A stretch of 64,000 nt of DNA from an uncultured Chlamydiae bacterium (GCA_903893545.1 CAITMJ010000030.1:1-64000); one strand, 5' to 3'; numbered from the stretch's first letter, positions 42,154 to 51,920 are shown. Translations and numbers: made by a program. Notes: a model not told the origin generated them from the letters alone.

Positions 42154-43529
42154 GTCTTTTCTTTGATTAACTCGATGCTTCTCCAAGCGCCGCGTTTGAA
42201 GCGGACCCAATAGACGCCGAGAAGGAGCATGCTATAGAAGACTGTAAGAATCCAGGCGGTTTCTACTGGAAGGTTTTGGCGCACGACGATGAGATAGACG
42301 GGCAGCAGTAAGAAAATCCAAACCGAAAGAGATCCGGCTATGAGCAAAAAGAGAGTGTCTCCCGCAGCGACGAGAATCCCCGAAAGGGTCCAGCGAAACC
42401 CTTCAAAGAACATGTAGATAAACGCACAAGTCATGCAAGTCTTTAGCGTGGCGAGCATAGAAGGATCGATCGATTCTGAATGCTCGAAGAATAAAAGACG
42501 CACAGTATCTTGCGGATCAACGACGAGAAAAATCGCTGTCACGAACGCAAAGCAAAGAAGTAAGACTGTGCCCGCCCTGAGGACCTTGGAGATCAGTTCT
42601 TGTTTGCCTGCGCCGATCATATTTCCCGCAACAGCAGCGCTTCCACGACTCAGACCGTCGCAGAAAAAAGAGAGGAGGATCGTAAAGCTTTGGCAAATGC
42701 TCGAAATAGTGATGTGCTTTTCAGAAAGGGAAGTCATCATCCAAAAGAACACAGCCCAGCCTACAATCTCAAGGCAGCAAAAAATTCCTTGCGGGATGCC
42801 GACTCGAAGACATCGACTCATCTCCTTCCAATCAAATTTCCAATTGCCGGTGCCAAAATTATCCCGATTCCTCTTGCGAAGGAAAAGGAATGCAAGCATT
42901 GCAGCTTCTAGAAAATAGCCAGTGCAAGTAGCGATGGCCGCCCCCTGGATCCCAAGTTCTGGAACAAAGCCGGGCACGCCAAAAATCAACGCCCAATCGA
43001 GGCAAATATTGACGAGGTTCGCAAAGATCGCGAGCCAAATCATCACAGCAGTTCTCCCCTGACCAATAAAAAATCCTGCAAAAGAGGTCAAAAGGGCATA
43101 GCTCGGGCCAAAGAACATGAGCCAGCGGAAGTAGGTAATTTCTGAGGAAGCGTAAGCGTCGCCGGCAAAAATAGCGGGCCCGCCCCAAAGCCCGAGCGGA
43201 ATAAAAAGAACGAGGGAAAAGAAAGCGAGCCAAATCATTTGCCAGACAGGCACGCCGAGCTTATCGTATCTCTTAGCGCCATTATATTGAGCGACAAACA
43301 CTTCCGACATGGCCGTGATCATACCGAATCCGCCCATCATCGCCCACGCGATCGTACCCGCATTGACCGACGCATTGAGCGACGACAGCGAATAGTGCGC
43401 AAGGAAAATCCGGTCTGTAAAAATCATCAAAAGAGAAGCGAATGTGGATATCATTAAAGGCAATGATATACTCCACAACTCCCGGATGCTTCCCTCCGGA
43501 TGCCGTGTTAGGCTCGAAGAATGTTTCAT
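42129..43529 (-). CDS. MATE-family efflux transporter
   Basis: A 466-residue inner-membrane protein with about 12 hydrophobic segments in two similar halves. Family marks include [20 protein letters not shown] near the N-terminus, [20 protein letters not shown] and [10 protein letters not shown] in the second half. MATE proteins export drugs or metabolites with Na or H ions. The ATG at 43529 (MKHSSS) is preferred over an upstream start at 43553. The 3' end overlaps pfp by 25 bases in convergent orientation. Confidence 0.9.
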   Translation of the reverse strand: MKHSSSLTRHPEGSIRELWSISLPLMISTFASLLMIFTDRIFLAHYSLSSLNASVNAGTIAWAMMGGFGMITAMSEVFVAQYNGAKRYDKLGVPVWQMIWLAFFSLVLFIPLGLWGGPAIFAGDAYASSEITYFRWLMFFGPSYALLTSFAGFFIGQGRTAVMIWLAIFANLVNICLDWALIFGVPGFVPELGIQGAAIATCTGYFLEAAMLAFLFLRKRNRDNFGTGNWKFDWKEMSRCLRVGIPQGIFCCLEIVGWAVFFWMMTSLSEKHITISSICQSFTILLSFFCDGLSRGSAAVAGNMIGAGKQELISKVLRAGTVLLLCFAFVTAIFLVVDPQDTVRLLFFEHSESIDPSMLATLKTCMTCAFIYMFFEGFRWTLSGILVAAGDTLFLLIAGSLSVWIFLLLPVYLIVVRQNLPVETAWILTVFYSMLLLGVYWVRFKRGAWRSIELIKEKTQLETDFE

Positions 43530-43675
43530 AGATTTGACCCGACTATACCACAAAGAACCTTAAAAAGCTTGCCCTACACGAGATTTCTCACCTTAAATAC
43601 TTAATTATTAGCAATTTAAAAACAAACAGAGAGAATGACTCTTGTGCGAAAATGTAAATTGTTTATTTTGCGGTT

Positions 43676-44650
43676 ATGCGAGAAGAATATTCACCCTGTC
43701 CTGAGCAAGACGGCCGATTCGTCAACCAGCACTTAAAAGAAGAGCTTAGAGGCTTTTGGGATTTTGTGCTTTGGAAAATGGGCAAATACAACGATCTAGA
43801 TCTCACCGAGCCACCTCCAGACATCTTTTCTTACCCTTCTTCCCTCAAGCTTTACAATCCATCCAACCCCTCCGCTGTCTGGGTTGGGCACAGCACTTAT
43901 TTGGTCGATACAGGGGCGGGAAAATTTCTCACTGACCCGGTTTGGAATCAATACTGTTCTCCTGTCCCTTTGCAAGTATTTGCTAGGAAAAGTAGCCCCC
44001 CTTTTTCGCTCCAGGCGCTGCCGAAATTAACAGCGATCTTAATCTCGCACAACCATTACGACCACCTCGACGACCGCGCCATCCAAACACTCTTTTCCCT
44101 GCAACCTCATCTCCAGTGGTTCGTGCCCAAAAGACTCTCGCCCTGGTTTAAGCGGCGCGGCATCTCTTGCCATGAGCTCGATTGGTGGCAAACCTGGGAA
44201 GGAGAAGGGCATCGGATTACCGCCGTCCCTTCGCAACATTTTTCCGGACGCACCCTCTTTGACAAGAACAAAACTCTTTGGAATGGATACGTCGTTGAGG
44301 AGATAGCTACCGGCAAGACATTCTATTTTGTCGGAGATACCGGATATAATCCCTTCCATTTCAAACAGATTGGGAAGCGTTTTCCCAAGATCGACCTCAG
44401 CCTCATTCCCATAGGCACATATGTGCCGAAAAAATTCATGTCCCCAGTCCACTGCAGTCCCTATGAAGCGGTCGAGATTCACCTCGACGTCAAGTCCCGC
44501 TTTAGTTTGGGGATGCATTGGAATACCTTTCGCCTCTCTGATGAGCCTCTTGAGAGGCCTCCCTACGATCTTTATCTAGCTATGAAAGAAAAAAAGCTCC
44601 CCTTCGACACATTTCTTCCGATTGAGATCGGCGCTCCCATCAATTGGTAA
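43676..44650 (+). CDS. Metallo-beta-lactamase-fold hydrolase (NAPE-PLD/UlaG-like)
   Basis: A 324-residue hydrolase with the metal motif SHNHYDHLD near residue 124 (HxHxDH), VPSQHFSGR near 183 and FVGDTGYNP near 222. The surroundings, AVWVGHSTYLV before the motif and a long N-terminal lead with WxxG, fit the NAPE-PLD-like branch of the family, which in eukaryotes cleaves N-acyl phosphatidylethanolamine. In bacteria the substrate is usually unknown. The gene stands alone between the divergent MATE gene and kdsB. All metal ligands seem present. Confidence 0.85.
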   Translation: MREEYSPCPEQDGRFVNQHLKEELRGFWDFVLWKMGKYNDLDLTEPPPDIFSYPSSLKLYNPSNPSAVWVGHSTYLVDTGAGKFLTDPVWNQYCSPVPLQVFARKSSPPFSLQALPKLTAILISHNHYDHLDDRAIQTLFSLQPHLQWFVPKRLSPWFKRRGISCHELDWWQTWEGEGHRITAVPSQHFSGRTLFDKNKTLWNGYVVEEIATGKTFYFVGDTGYNPFHFKQIGKRFPKIDLSLIPIGTYVPKKFMSPVHCSPYEAVEIHLDVKSRFSLGMHWNTFRLSDEPLERPPYDLYLAMKEKKLPFDTFLPIEIGAPINW

Positions 44651-44692
44651 ATTGTTGAAGTATATTTCAGAACAAAATAAAGTTAAAAGCTT

Positions 44693-45445
44693 ATGAAAAT
44701 CGCTTGTTTGATCCCTGCTAGATACAATAGTTCCCGCTTTCCGGGAAAACTCCTCGCAAAGGCCCTCGGCAAGACGGTCTTGCAAAGAACGATTGAGTCG
44801 GCCCTCGGCGCCTTTGAGCCGGAGCAGCTTTTCATAGCGACCGACGATGAGCGCATTGCAAGGCATGTGGAGGAAGTGGGCGCCTCTGCCATTTGGACAG
44901 ATCCATCTCACCTCAACGGGACAGATCGGATCGCCGAAGCAGTCGAGAAAACCCCAGCCCTAGAGGGCGTCGAAATCGTCGTCAATTTGCAAGGCGACCA
45001 CCCATTGATTGCGCGGGCAACCCTAAAAGCCGCTGTCGACATCCTCCTCTCCGACCCAGAAGCTGTCATGTCGACTGTCGCAGCCCCATTGACTGAAAAA
45101 GAAGCTTTTTTCTCCCCGCATGTGGTCAAAACAGTGCTCGATCTCCACGGCAACGCCCTCTACTTTAGCCGCTCCCCCCTCCCCTATTGCAAGACCGGAT
45201 TGCCCCCAAAAGCATTGCAGCATATCGGTCTTTATTGCTTCCGAAGAGATTTTCTTTTAAAATACTCCCATCTTCCAGCCAGCCCTCTCCAAAAGATGGA
45301 GGATTTGGAACAATTAAAAGCGCTAGAACATGGCTACCGGATCAAGGTTGCAATCGTTGAAGAAACAACTATTGGCATCGACACACCGGCCGATCTGACC
45401 CAGTTAGTTAAGTTTCTAGAAAAGGAAAAAGCCAATGTCGGTTAA
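44693..45445 (+). CDS. kdsB: CMP-KDO synthetase
   Basis: A 250-residue 3-deoxy-manno-octulosonate cytidylyltransferase that activates KDO for LPS core synthesis. Marks are the nucleotide loop ACLIPARYNSSRFPGKLLA, NLQGDHPLI near residue 101 (the family reads NxQGDEP), FSRSPLPYC near 158 and a C-terminal IGIDTPADLTQ. It is the first gene of the kdsB-pyrG-ruvX-nadA-zwf-opcA-pgl run; CTP made by the next enzyme is its substrate. In C. trachomatis the same gene order starts with kdsB (from memory). Confidence 0.96.
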   Translation: MKIACLIPARYNSSRFPGKLLAKALGKTVLQRTIESALGAFEPEQLFIATDDERIARHVEEVGASAIWTDPSHLNGTDRIAEAVEKTPALEGVEIVVNLQGDHPLIARATLKAAVDILLSDPEAVMSTVAAPLTEKEAFFSPHVVKTVLDLHGNALYFSRSPLPYCKTGLPPKALQHIGLYCFRRDFLLKYSHLPASPLQKMEDLEQLKALEHGYRIKVAIVEETTIGIDTPADLTQLVKFLEKEKANVG

Positions 45446-45466
45446 ATTAACCCGAGGGATCAAAAG

Positions 45467-45562
45467 ATGACAATGTCCGCCAGCGAGGCAAAGCCAGATC
45501 AAAGCATAACCGGTCCGAATGAGGAAGCCATGGTAGAACCATGGTCGACGAGGGAGGATTGA
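45467..45562 (+). CDS. Short leader ORF before pyrG (31 aa), with hairpin
   Basis: ATG at 45467, with GAGGGA about 8 bases before it, opens 31 codons that end in TGA at 45560-45562, 1 base before the pyrG ATG. The 3' part carries a perfect hairpin, CCATGGT at 45528-45534 and ACCATGG at 45538-45544, just upstream of the pyrG ribosome-binding site (GGGAGG, 45552-45556). The peptide (MTMSASEAKPDQSITGPNEE, then AMVEPWSTRED) has no known relatives to me. A translated leader that ends at the pyrG start could couple or control pyrG translation. Confidence 0.5.
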   Translation: MTMSASEAKPDQSITGPNEEAMVEPWSTRED

Positions 45563-45563
45563 T

Positions 45564-47207
45564 ATGGAGAAGCCGCAGCAAGGAGACTGTCACCTTTTGA
45601 CCTCTCGGGTTAAATATATCTTTGTTACAGGGGGCGTGGTCTCCTCTCTTGGGAAAGGACTTACTTCCGCTGCCATTGGAACCCTTTTGGAGTGCCGCGG
45701 GCAGCACATTGCCATTTTGAAACTCGATCCTTACCTCAACGTCGACCCCGGAACGATGAATCCATTTCAGCACGGCGAAGTGTACGTGACCGATGATGGA
45801 GCCGAAACAGATCTCGATCTCGGCCATTACTATCGCTTTACCCATACTCCTCTTTCTAGAGCCTCCAATGCGACCTCTGGGCAAATTTACGACACCGTAA
45901 TCAAAAAAGAGCGGCGCGGCGATTATCTCGGCAAGACCGTGCAAGTCATCCCGCATGTCACCGATGAGATCAAAGCGAAAATCCTCGCTGTATCGCGCCA
46001 AGACCCGAAAACCCAAGTCGTCATCGTTGAAATCGGCGGCACTGTCGGCGACATCGAATCGCTCCCCTTTTTAGAAGCGATCCGCCAATTTCGGTATGAG
46101 CGGCCAAAAGACTGCATCAATATCCACCTCACCTACGTCCCCTATTTGAAAGCCGCTGGAGAGGTAAAGACAAAACCGACCCAACACTCCGTACAGGTGC
46201 TTCGCGAAATTGGGATCATGCCCGATATCATCCTCTGCCGCTGTGAAAATGCCCTCTCCGATGAGCTCAAGGCGAAAATTTCCCTCTTTTGCAGCGTCCC
46301 TGTAGACGCCGTCATCGACGAAAAAGACGTAGCCACTAGCATCTACGAAGTGCCGCTTGATTTACACAGGCAAGGGCTCGATGCAAAGATTTGCAAAATG
46401 CTTGAGTTAGATGCAAAAAAAGCAGATCTTTCGGAGTGGGAAAAAATGCTGCAAGTCATTTTACACCCAAAAGCCACCATCACTGTCGGCATCGTCGGAA
46501 AATACATGGAGCATCAAGACGCCTATAAATCGGTCTTTGAAGCTCTGCACCACGCCGCAATCGCCGCAGGCGTTCACCTCAAAATCCGCAAGTTTGAATC
46601 CGATCGGATCGTCGAAAATGGAGACGTAGAAAAAGCGATTGGCGGCTGCGATGGATACCTCGTCCCGGGAGGTTTTGGTGAACGGGGCTGGGAAGGAAAA
46701 GTACTGACGGCAAAGTATTGCCGCGAAAAGAAAATCCCCTATTTTGGACTCTGCCTCGGCATGCAGGTCATGATCGTCGAGTTTGCGCGCCATGTGCTGC
46801 ACCTAAACGACTCCCATTCGACAGAAGTAAACCCCAATACAACCGATCCAGTCATCTCGATGCTCTCCGAGCAAAGAGGAATCAAAGAGCTCGGCGGTAC
46901 GATGCGTCTAGGATCTTATCCTTGCGCGCTCAAACCCAATACCCTCGCTTACAACTGCTATGGAAAAGGACTCATTCATGAGCGGCATCGCCACCGCTAT
47001 GAATTCAATAACACCTACAAAGATGCCTTTGAAAAAGCGGGCATGGTCTTTTCAGGGACAATGGAAGATGGCCTTCTCTGCGAAATCTCCGAGATTGCAG
47101 GTCATCCATGGATGCTTGGAGTCCAATTCCATCCAGAATTCAAATCCAAACCGCTCGAACCCCATCCCCTCTTCCGAGACTTTATCCAAACATTAGTCAA
47201 AGCATGA
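45564..47207 (+). CDS. pyrG: CTP synthase
   Basis: A 547-residue enzyme that makes CTP from UTP with glutamine and ATP. The N-terminal synthetase domain begins KYIFVTGGVVSSLGKGLTSA near residue 17. The C-terminal class I amidotransferase domain has the nucleophile Cys in FGLCLGMQ near 394 and the His/Glu pair in GVQFHPEFKSKP near 515. The ATG at 45564 has a strong GGGAGG site. Its stop overlaps the ruvX ATG. It sits next to kdsB, which consumes CTP. Confidence 0.97.
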   Translation: MEKPQQGDCHLLTSRVKYIFVTGGVVSSLGKGLTSAAIGTLLECRGQHIAILKLDPYLNVDPGTMNPFQHGEVYVTDDGAETDLDLGHYYRFTHTPLSRASNATSGQIYDTVIKKERRGDYLGKTVQVIPHVTDEIKAKILAVSRQDPKTQVVIVEIGGTVGDIESLPFLEAIRQFRYERPKDCINIHLTYVPYLKAAGEVKTKPTQHSVQVLREIGIMPDIILCRCENALSDELKAKISLFCSVPVDAVIDEKDVATSIYEVPLDLHRQGLDAKICKMLELDAKKADLSEWEKMLQVILHPKATITVGIVGKYMEHQDAYKSVFEALHHAAIAAGVHLKIRKFESDRIVENGDVEKAIGGCDGYLVPGGFGERGWEGKVLTAKYCREKKIPYFGLCLGMQVMIVEFARHVLHLNDSHSTEVNPNTTDPVISMLSEQRGIKELGGTMRLGSYPCALKPNTLAYNCYGKGLIHERHRHRYEFNNTYKDAFEKAGMVFSGTMEDGLLCEISEIAGHPWMLGVQFHPEFKSKPLEPHPLFRDFIQTLVKA

Positions 47208-47605
47208 GAATCGCAGCGATTGACTGGGGAGCAAAACGAATTGGAATCGCCCTTTCCGACGAGCGTAAAAAAGTTGCCCTGCCCCTCTTGACAGTTCCCG
47301 GAGGAAAACAGGGAGCGGCCGTTGTAGCCAAAGTCCTCGCTTCAAAACAAGTAGAGCTCATCCTCGTAGGCCTTCCCCTTCTTTTAAACGGGAAAGAAGG
47401 AGACTCAGCCATTGCCGTAAAGCTCTTTGCCAAAGAACTAGAAACATTGAGCCAGACGCCTATCAAACTAATCGACGAGCGGTTTTCCAGCAAAATCGCA
47501 GATCAGAGTTTAAGAGAGATTCATTTGAAGAGAAAATCAAGAACAGAGAAGATGGACGTAACGGCAGCTACAATGCTTTTGCAAGGATACCTCGACTACT
47601 TATGA
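47204..47605 (+). CDS. ruvX: Holliday-junction resolvase-like RuvX/YqgF
   Basis: A 133-residue RNase H-fold nuclease. Marks are the N-terminal AIDWGAKRIGIALSD with the first catalytic Asp, ILVGLPLLLNGKEG near residue 50, KLIDERFSSKIA near 87, and MDVTAATMLLQGYLD at the end. YqgF acts in 16S rRNA 5' processing in E. coli and may resolve DNA junctions. It overlaps pyrG (ATGA) and nadA (ATGA at 47602-47605). The frame is open upstream to 47108, but the start at the overlap is the family N-terminus. Confidence 0.93.
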   Translation: MRIAAIDWGAKRIGIALSDERKKVALPLLTVPGGKQGAAVVAKVLASKQVELILVGLPLLLNGKEGDSAIAVKLFAKELETLSQTPIKLIDERFSSKIADQSLREIHLKRKSRTEKMDVTAATMLLQGYLDYL

Positions 47606-48618
47606 CTCCCGAAAGTCTTTATGAAAAGCTTTCTAAGATTATTGTCGACCATCCCCTTTGCAGATATTCCTTAGAAAAATGTCGCTCTCTTGCCCCATCT
47701 ATCAACCGCATCTTAGAGCTTAAACAAGAAAAAAACGCCGTTATCCTCGCCCACACCTACGTCCATCCAGACATCGTCTATGGCGTGGCCGACCACGTAG
47801 GCGATTCTTACGCTCTCTCAAAAGCCGCCTGCCAAACAACTGCAGACACCATCGTCTTTCCCTCCGTTCGGTTCATGGCAGAAACCGCCAAAATCTTAAA
47901 TCCCGACAAGACAGTCATCGACCCCAATCCCAATGGAGGATGCTCTCTTGCCGACAGCATCGATGAAAAGACCGTGCTACGCCTCCGAGATAAACATCCC
48001 CACCACACCTTTGTCTGCTACATCAACACCACGGCCGCTGTAAAAGCGGCCTCAGATATCTGCGTCACCTCGTCGAACGTCTATCGCATCTTAGAAAAAA
48101 TCCCCAACGACAAGATCTATTTCCTTCCCGACCAGTACATGGGGGAAAACGCCAAAAATTGGCTCAAAAAACGAGGGATTGAAAAAGAGATCCTCGTCTA
48201 TCCTGGCTCCTGCTACGTCCACGAAGAATTTGAGCCGGAGGCGATCGACCTTCTTCGCATGCAGCACGAAAATGCGATCGTGATTGCCCATCCTGAATGC
48301 AAGCCAGAGGTAATTGCAAAAGCGGATATGATCGGCTCTACAAGCGATATGCAAAAATTTGTCGAAGAGCGCCAAGTGGAAAAACGCCCCTTCCTTCTTT
48401 TGACCGAATGCGGCGTCGCCTCTCGCGTCAATGCAGAAGTGCCAGAGGCGCGCCTTGTCGGCGGCTGCACACTCTGCAAATACATGCGATCGAACTCTCT
48501 TGCCGCCATTGAAGAAGCCCTTGAAAATCCAAAACCTCATCAACTCATAGACATCGAGCCCAGCATCAGAAAGCGGGCCGCAAAGACCCTTGAAAGGATG
48601 TTTGAATATGCAAAGTAA
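47602..48618 (+). CDS. nadA: Quinolinate synthase A
   Basis: A 338-residue [4Fe-4S] enzyme that condenses iminoaspartate with dihydroxyacetone phosphate to quinolinate, on the way to NAD. The three cluster Cys lie in PNGGCSLAD near residue 113, HPECKPE near 232 and GGCTLCKYM near 292. KNAVILAHTYVHPDIV is the family N-terminal motif with His replacing the usual Asn-Tyr start. It overlaps ruvX by 4 bases and zwf by 11. No nadB or nadC lies in the window. Chlamydia species lack this pathway, so its place inside the conserved pyrG-ruvX-zwf run is notable. Confidence 0.95.
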   Translation: MTPESLYEKLSKIIVDHPLCRYSLEKCRSLAPSINRILELKQEKNAVILAHTYVHPDIVYGVADHVGDSYALSKAACQTTADTIVFPSVRFMAETAKILNPDKTVIDPNPNGGCSLADSIDEKTVLRLRDKHPHHTFVCYINTTAAVKAASDICVTSSNVYRILEKIPNDKIYFLPDQYMGENAKNWLKKRGIEKEILVYPGSCYVHEEFEPEAIDLLRMQHENAIVIAHPECKPEVIAKADMIGSTSDMQKFVEERQVEKRPFLLLTECGVASRVNAEVPEARLVGGCTLCKYMRSNSLAAIEEALENPKPHQLIDIEPSIRKRAAKTLERMFEYAK

Positions 48619-50146
48619 TAATCATCCACTCTCTGAAGAGGGCCACACGACCCGAAATATCGATCCGTGCATCCTCGTGATTTTTGGCGCAACGGGAGAC
48701 CTTACCAGCCGCAAACTCGCCCCCGCTCTCTATAACCTGGGAAAAGACGGCCTCCTCCCCCCCAATTTTGCCTGCGTCGGTTTTGCGCGCCGCGAAAAAA
48801 CGCACGAAGAGTTTCGCCAAGATGTGAAAAAAGACATCAGCACCTTTTCCCGGATTAAACCGATCGACGAAGGGTTTTGGCAAAACTTTCACGAACAAAT
48901 CTTCTACCACCAGTCGGAATTTGACGATGATGCGGGCTACGTTCGTCTGGCATCCTTTCTAAAACAGCTCGACTCCCAGTTTGCCACACGCGCAAACCGC
49001 GTCTTTTATCTCTCCGTACAGCCGAAATACTTTCCGATGATCATCGAAAAGCTAAAAAAACATGGGATGATCTACGATCCGCACGATCACACAAAATGGT
49101 CTCGCGTGATCATCGAAAAACCCTTTGGCCACGACCTCGCATCGGCCGCAGCTCTTCAAGCCCAAATCTCAGAAAATCTCGACGAATCCCAAACCTATCG
49201 AATCGACCATTACCTCGGCAAAGAAACCGTTCAAAATCTCTTGGTCTTCCGCTTTGCCAACTCCATCTTCGAATCGCTCTGGAATTATAAACACATCGAC
49301 CATGTGCAAATCACTGTCGCCGAAGAGATCGGCATCGGCTCGCGCGGCAACTTCTTTGAAGAAGAAGGCCTCCTTCGCGACATCGTGCAAAACCACATGA
49401 TGCAGCTCCTATCCCACGTTGCGATGGAACCTCCTGTCAACCTCTCGGCCAGCGGCATCCGCGATGAGAAAGTCAAAGTGCTCCAATCGGTTCGCCCTCT
49501 CACTGAAGCAGACTTTAAAGAGTGGGTTGTCCGCGGACAATATGGCCCAGGATTTATCAACGGTCAATCTGCAGCCGGCTACCGCCAAGAAAAAGACGTC
49601 CACAAAGATTCTCCCATCGAAACATTTCTCGCCATGCGCCTTTTCATCGATAACTGGCGTTGGGCCGGAGTCCCTTTTTATCTTCGCGGAGGCAAACGGC
49701 TTCCCAAAAGAGGCACTGAAATCGCCATCATCTTCAAAGACGCTCCCGGCGTTCTTTTCCAGCAAAGAGAACACCCCAACCTCCCGAACGTTTTGGCCAT
49801 GAGGATCCAACCCGACGAAGGGATCGCCATGCGGATCAATTGCAAAGTGCCAGGCCCCTCGAGCCCGATTCAGCCCGTGAAAATGGACTTTCGCTACGGC
49901 TCTTATTTTGGACAAACCCCTCCAGAAGCCTACGAGCGGCTCATTTGGGAGTGCATTTTGGGCGATAGCACCCTCTTTGCCCGGAGCGACGAAGTTTCAG
50001 AATCGTGGTCGATTCTCACCCCCGTTCTCGAGTATTGGGCCGCCCATCCGCCCAAACACTTCCCCAACTATCCTTGCGGCTCGTGGGGACCAAAAGAAGC
50101 CGATGAGATGATCGCAAAAGATGGCCGAAGCTGGAGAATTCTGTGA
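48608..50146 (+). CDS. zwf: Glucose-6-phosphate 1-dehydrogenase
   Basis: A 512-residue NADP-dependent enzyme, first step of the oxidative pentose-phosphate pathway. Marks are the cofactor loop FGATGDLTSRKLAPALY near residue 26-42, the substrate motif RIDHYLGKE near 192 and VQITVAEEIGIGSRGNFFEE near 234. AAAGGA lies 10 bases before the ATG at 48608, which overlaps the end of nadA; a start at 48590 is also open. The opcA GTG overlaps its stop (GTGA). Confidence 0.97.
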   Translation: MQSNNHPLSEEGHTTRNIDPCILVIFGATGDLTSRKLAPALYNLGKDGLLPPNFACVGFARREKTHEEFRQDVKKDISTFSRIKPIDEGFWQNFHEQIFYHQSEFDDDAGYVRLASFLKQLDSQFATRANRVFYLSVQPKYFPMIIEKLKKHGMIYDPHDHTKWSRVIIEKPFGHDLASAAALQAQISENLDESQTYRIDHYLGKETVQNLLVFRFANSIFESLWNYKHIDHVQITVAEEIGIGSRGNFFEEEGLLRDIVQNHMMQLLSHVAMEPPVNLSASGIRDEKVKVLQSVRPLTEADFKEWVVRGQYGPGFINGQSAAGYRQEKDVHKDSPIETFLAMRLFIDNWRWAGVPFYLRGGKRLPKRGTEIAIIFKDAPGVLFQQREHPNLPNVLAMRIQPDEGIAMRINCKVPGPSSPIQPVKMDFRYGSYFGQTPPEAYERLIWECILGDSTLFARSDEVSESWSILTPVLEYWAAHPPKHFPNYPCGSWGPKEADEMIAKDGRSWRIL

Positions 50147-51195
50147 GCATCCAGCAAATAGTCAAGCCCGAAGCCATTGAAGAGCGGCTCAAAGAGATTT
50201 GGGAAAAGCTCGGCCAAGAAAATAAAATGCGCGCTTGCCTTTTCAACCTCATCGTCTTTAACCGCTATTCAGAACGAACCGATTACATCCGCAGCATCGT
50301 TCAAAAAGTGATCGATAAATTCCCCTGCCGCGTCCTCTTTATCTCAGAAGACCCAAGCGCCAAAGACTCCTACTTAAAAACAGCCGTCTCTGTCGTCATG
50401 GCCTCTGCGACAGAAAGCTCCATCGCATGCGATCACATCGATATCGGCGTTGCGGGAAAAGAACTCGAAAAAGTCCCTTATTTGCTATTGCCGCACCTCA
50501 TCCCAGATCTCCCCGTTACACTTCTTTGGACAGAAGATGCCTCTATTCCACATCCTCTCTTCGAACCCTTAAAAAGACTCGTCAATCGGATCATCTTCGA
50601 CTCAGAGTCTGCCGACGATTTACTTGCGTTCTCAAAAACCGTTCTCGCCTTAAACGAAAAAGGATATGACGTTGCCGACCTAAACTGGGCGCGCACAGAA
50701 GGGTGGCGCGATCTTCTCGCTGCCCTCTTCGACAGCAAAGATCGACTTGAGCAACTCCAAAATATCAGCACCCTTCACATCCTCTACAATGCAAGGCCGA
50801 CCGAATTTTTCTGTCACCTAAAAATCCAATCCATCTATTTACTCTCATGGCTCTCTTGCAGGCTCAAATGGACATTTCTAAAAGCCACCAAAGATCTTGC
50901 GTTCACCTTTAAAGACCTCACTGCTTCGATCGAAAAGGCGCAGTGGGAAAAATTAGGGCCCGGCACGATCATCTCTGTAGAGCTCACGACGAAAAAAAAG
51001 GAAGTCTTCACTTGCGCGCGCATCCCCGAGAGGTACCATTACGTAACCATTCAAATCTCCTCTCTAAGCCAATGCGATCTTCCCTATCAATTCGTCCTCG
51101 GGCAAACGGCCACTGGCCAATCCCTTGTCAAAGAGATCTGCATGAAAGGGACTAGCGCCCATTATCTTGAAATGTTAAAAGGGCTGAAATGTTAA
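50143..51195 (+). CDS. opcA: Glucose-6-phosphate dehydrogenase assembly protein OpcA-like
   Basis: A 350-residue soluble protein placed between zwf and pgl. The parts RACLFNLIVFN near residue 27, then RVLFISEDPSAKDS, then LPHLIPDLPVTLLWTEDASI and RIIFDSESADD follow the plan of OpcA, which activates or assembles G6PDH in cyanobacteria and actinobacteria. The GTG at 50143 overlaps the zwf stop. It overlaps pgl by 7 bases. The neighbourhood supports the call strongly, the sequence moderately. Confidence 0.85.
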   Translation: MSIQQIVKPEAIEERLKEIWEKLGQENKMRACLFNLIVFNRYSERTDYIRSIVQKVIDKFPCRVLFISEDPSAKDSYLKTAVSVVMASATESSIACDHIDIGVAGKELEKVPYLLLPHLIPDLPVTLLWTEDASIPHPLFEPLKRLVNRIIFDSESADDLLAFSKTVLALNEKGYDVADLNWARTEGWRDLLAALFDSKDRLEQLQNISTLHILYNARPTEFFCHLKIQSIYLLSWLSCRLKWTFLKATKDLAFTFKDLTASIEKAQWEKLGPGTIISVELTTKKKEVFTCARIPERYHYVTIQISSLSQCDLPYQFVLGQTATGQSLVKEICMKGTSAHYLEMLKGLKC

Positions 51196-51920
51196 AAAAC
51201 ACCATCCAATCTTGGGACGCGCGCCGCGACCTGATCATCTCCAGCGATTGCCTCGCCTTTGCCGCCGAGCACTGGATCCACACGGCCAAGCGCTCCATCC
51301 AAGAAAGGGGCCGTTTTGCCGTCGCCCTCTCTGGCGGCGCCTCGCCAAAAGCCATCTACCAGCTCCTTGCCACCACCTATAAAAACAGCATCGATTGGAC
51401 CAAAGTCCTCCTCTTTTGGAGCGATGAAAGAGCCGTCCCCCCAACCCATCCCGACAGCAATTACGGCTCAGCTATGCGCGACCTCCAATCCCTTCCTATC
51501 CCCCCCTCTCAAATTTTTCGTATGAAAGCGGAAACCTCCATTGAAAAAAACGCCGCCGACTATGAAGACACCATTCAAAGGACACTCGGTCCCCACCTTT
51601 TCGACCTCGTCATGCTCGGCCTTGGCGAAGATGGCCATACCGCATCGCTCTTCCCAAAAACAGCAGCCCTCCAAGAAAAGAGCAAACTCGTCATCGCAAA
51701 CCACCTTCTTGAAAAAAATACTTGGCGCATGACCTTCACCCTTCCCTGCATCAACGAGAGCCGCCAAGCCCTCCTCTTCGTTGCTGGCGAAGCCAAACAG
51801 GCGATCGTCCCCCTCGTCCTCCAGGCCGCCATCATCTCCCCCTTCCCAGCAAGCGCCATCGGCACCCCCGAACATAAGGCGCTCTGGATCCTCGACCCTC
51901 CTGCCGCTAGGCTTCTATGA
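51189..51920 (+). CDS. pgl: 6-Phosphogluconolactonase
   Basis: A 243-residue DevB-type lactonase, second step of the oxidative pentose-phosphate pathway. Marks are FAVALSGGASPKAIYQLL near residue 43-60, FWSDERAVPPTHPDSNY near 76-92, and LGLGEDGHTASLFP near 142-155. It overlaps opcA by 7 bases and the next small membrane protein by 4 bases. With zwf and opcA it makes a complete NADPH-producing unit; gnd is not in the window. Confidence 0.95.
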   Translation: MLKNTIQSWDARRDLIISSDCLAFAAEHWIHTAKRSIQERGRFAVALSGGASPKAIYQLLATTYKNSIDWTKVLLFWSDERAVPPTHPDSNYGSAMRDLQSLPIPPSQIFRMKAETSIEKNAADYEDTIQRTLGPHLFDLVMLGLGEDGHTASLFPKTAALQEKSKLVIANHLLEKNTWRMTFTLPCINESRQALLFVAGEAKQAIVPLVLQAAIISPFPASAIGTPEHKALWILDPPAARLL

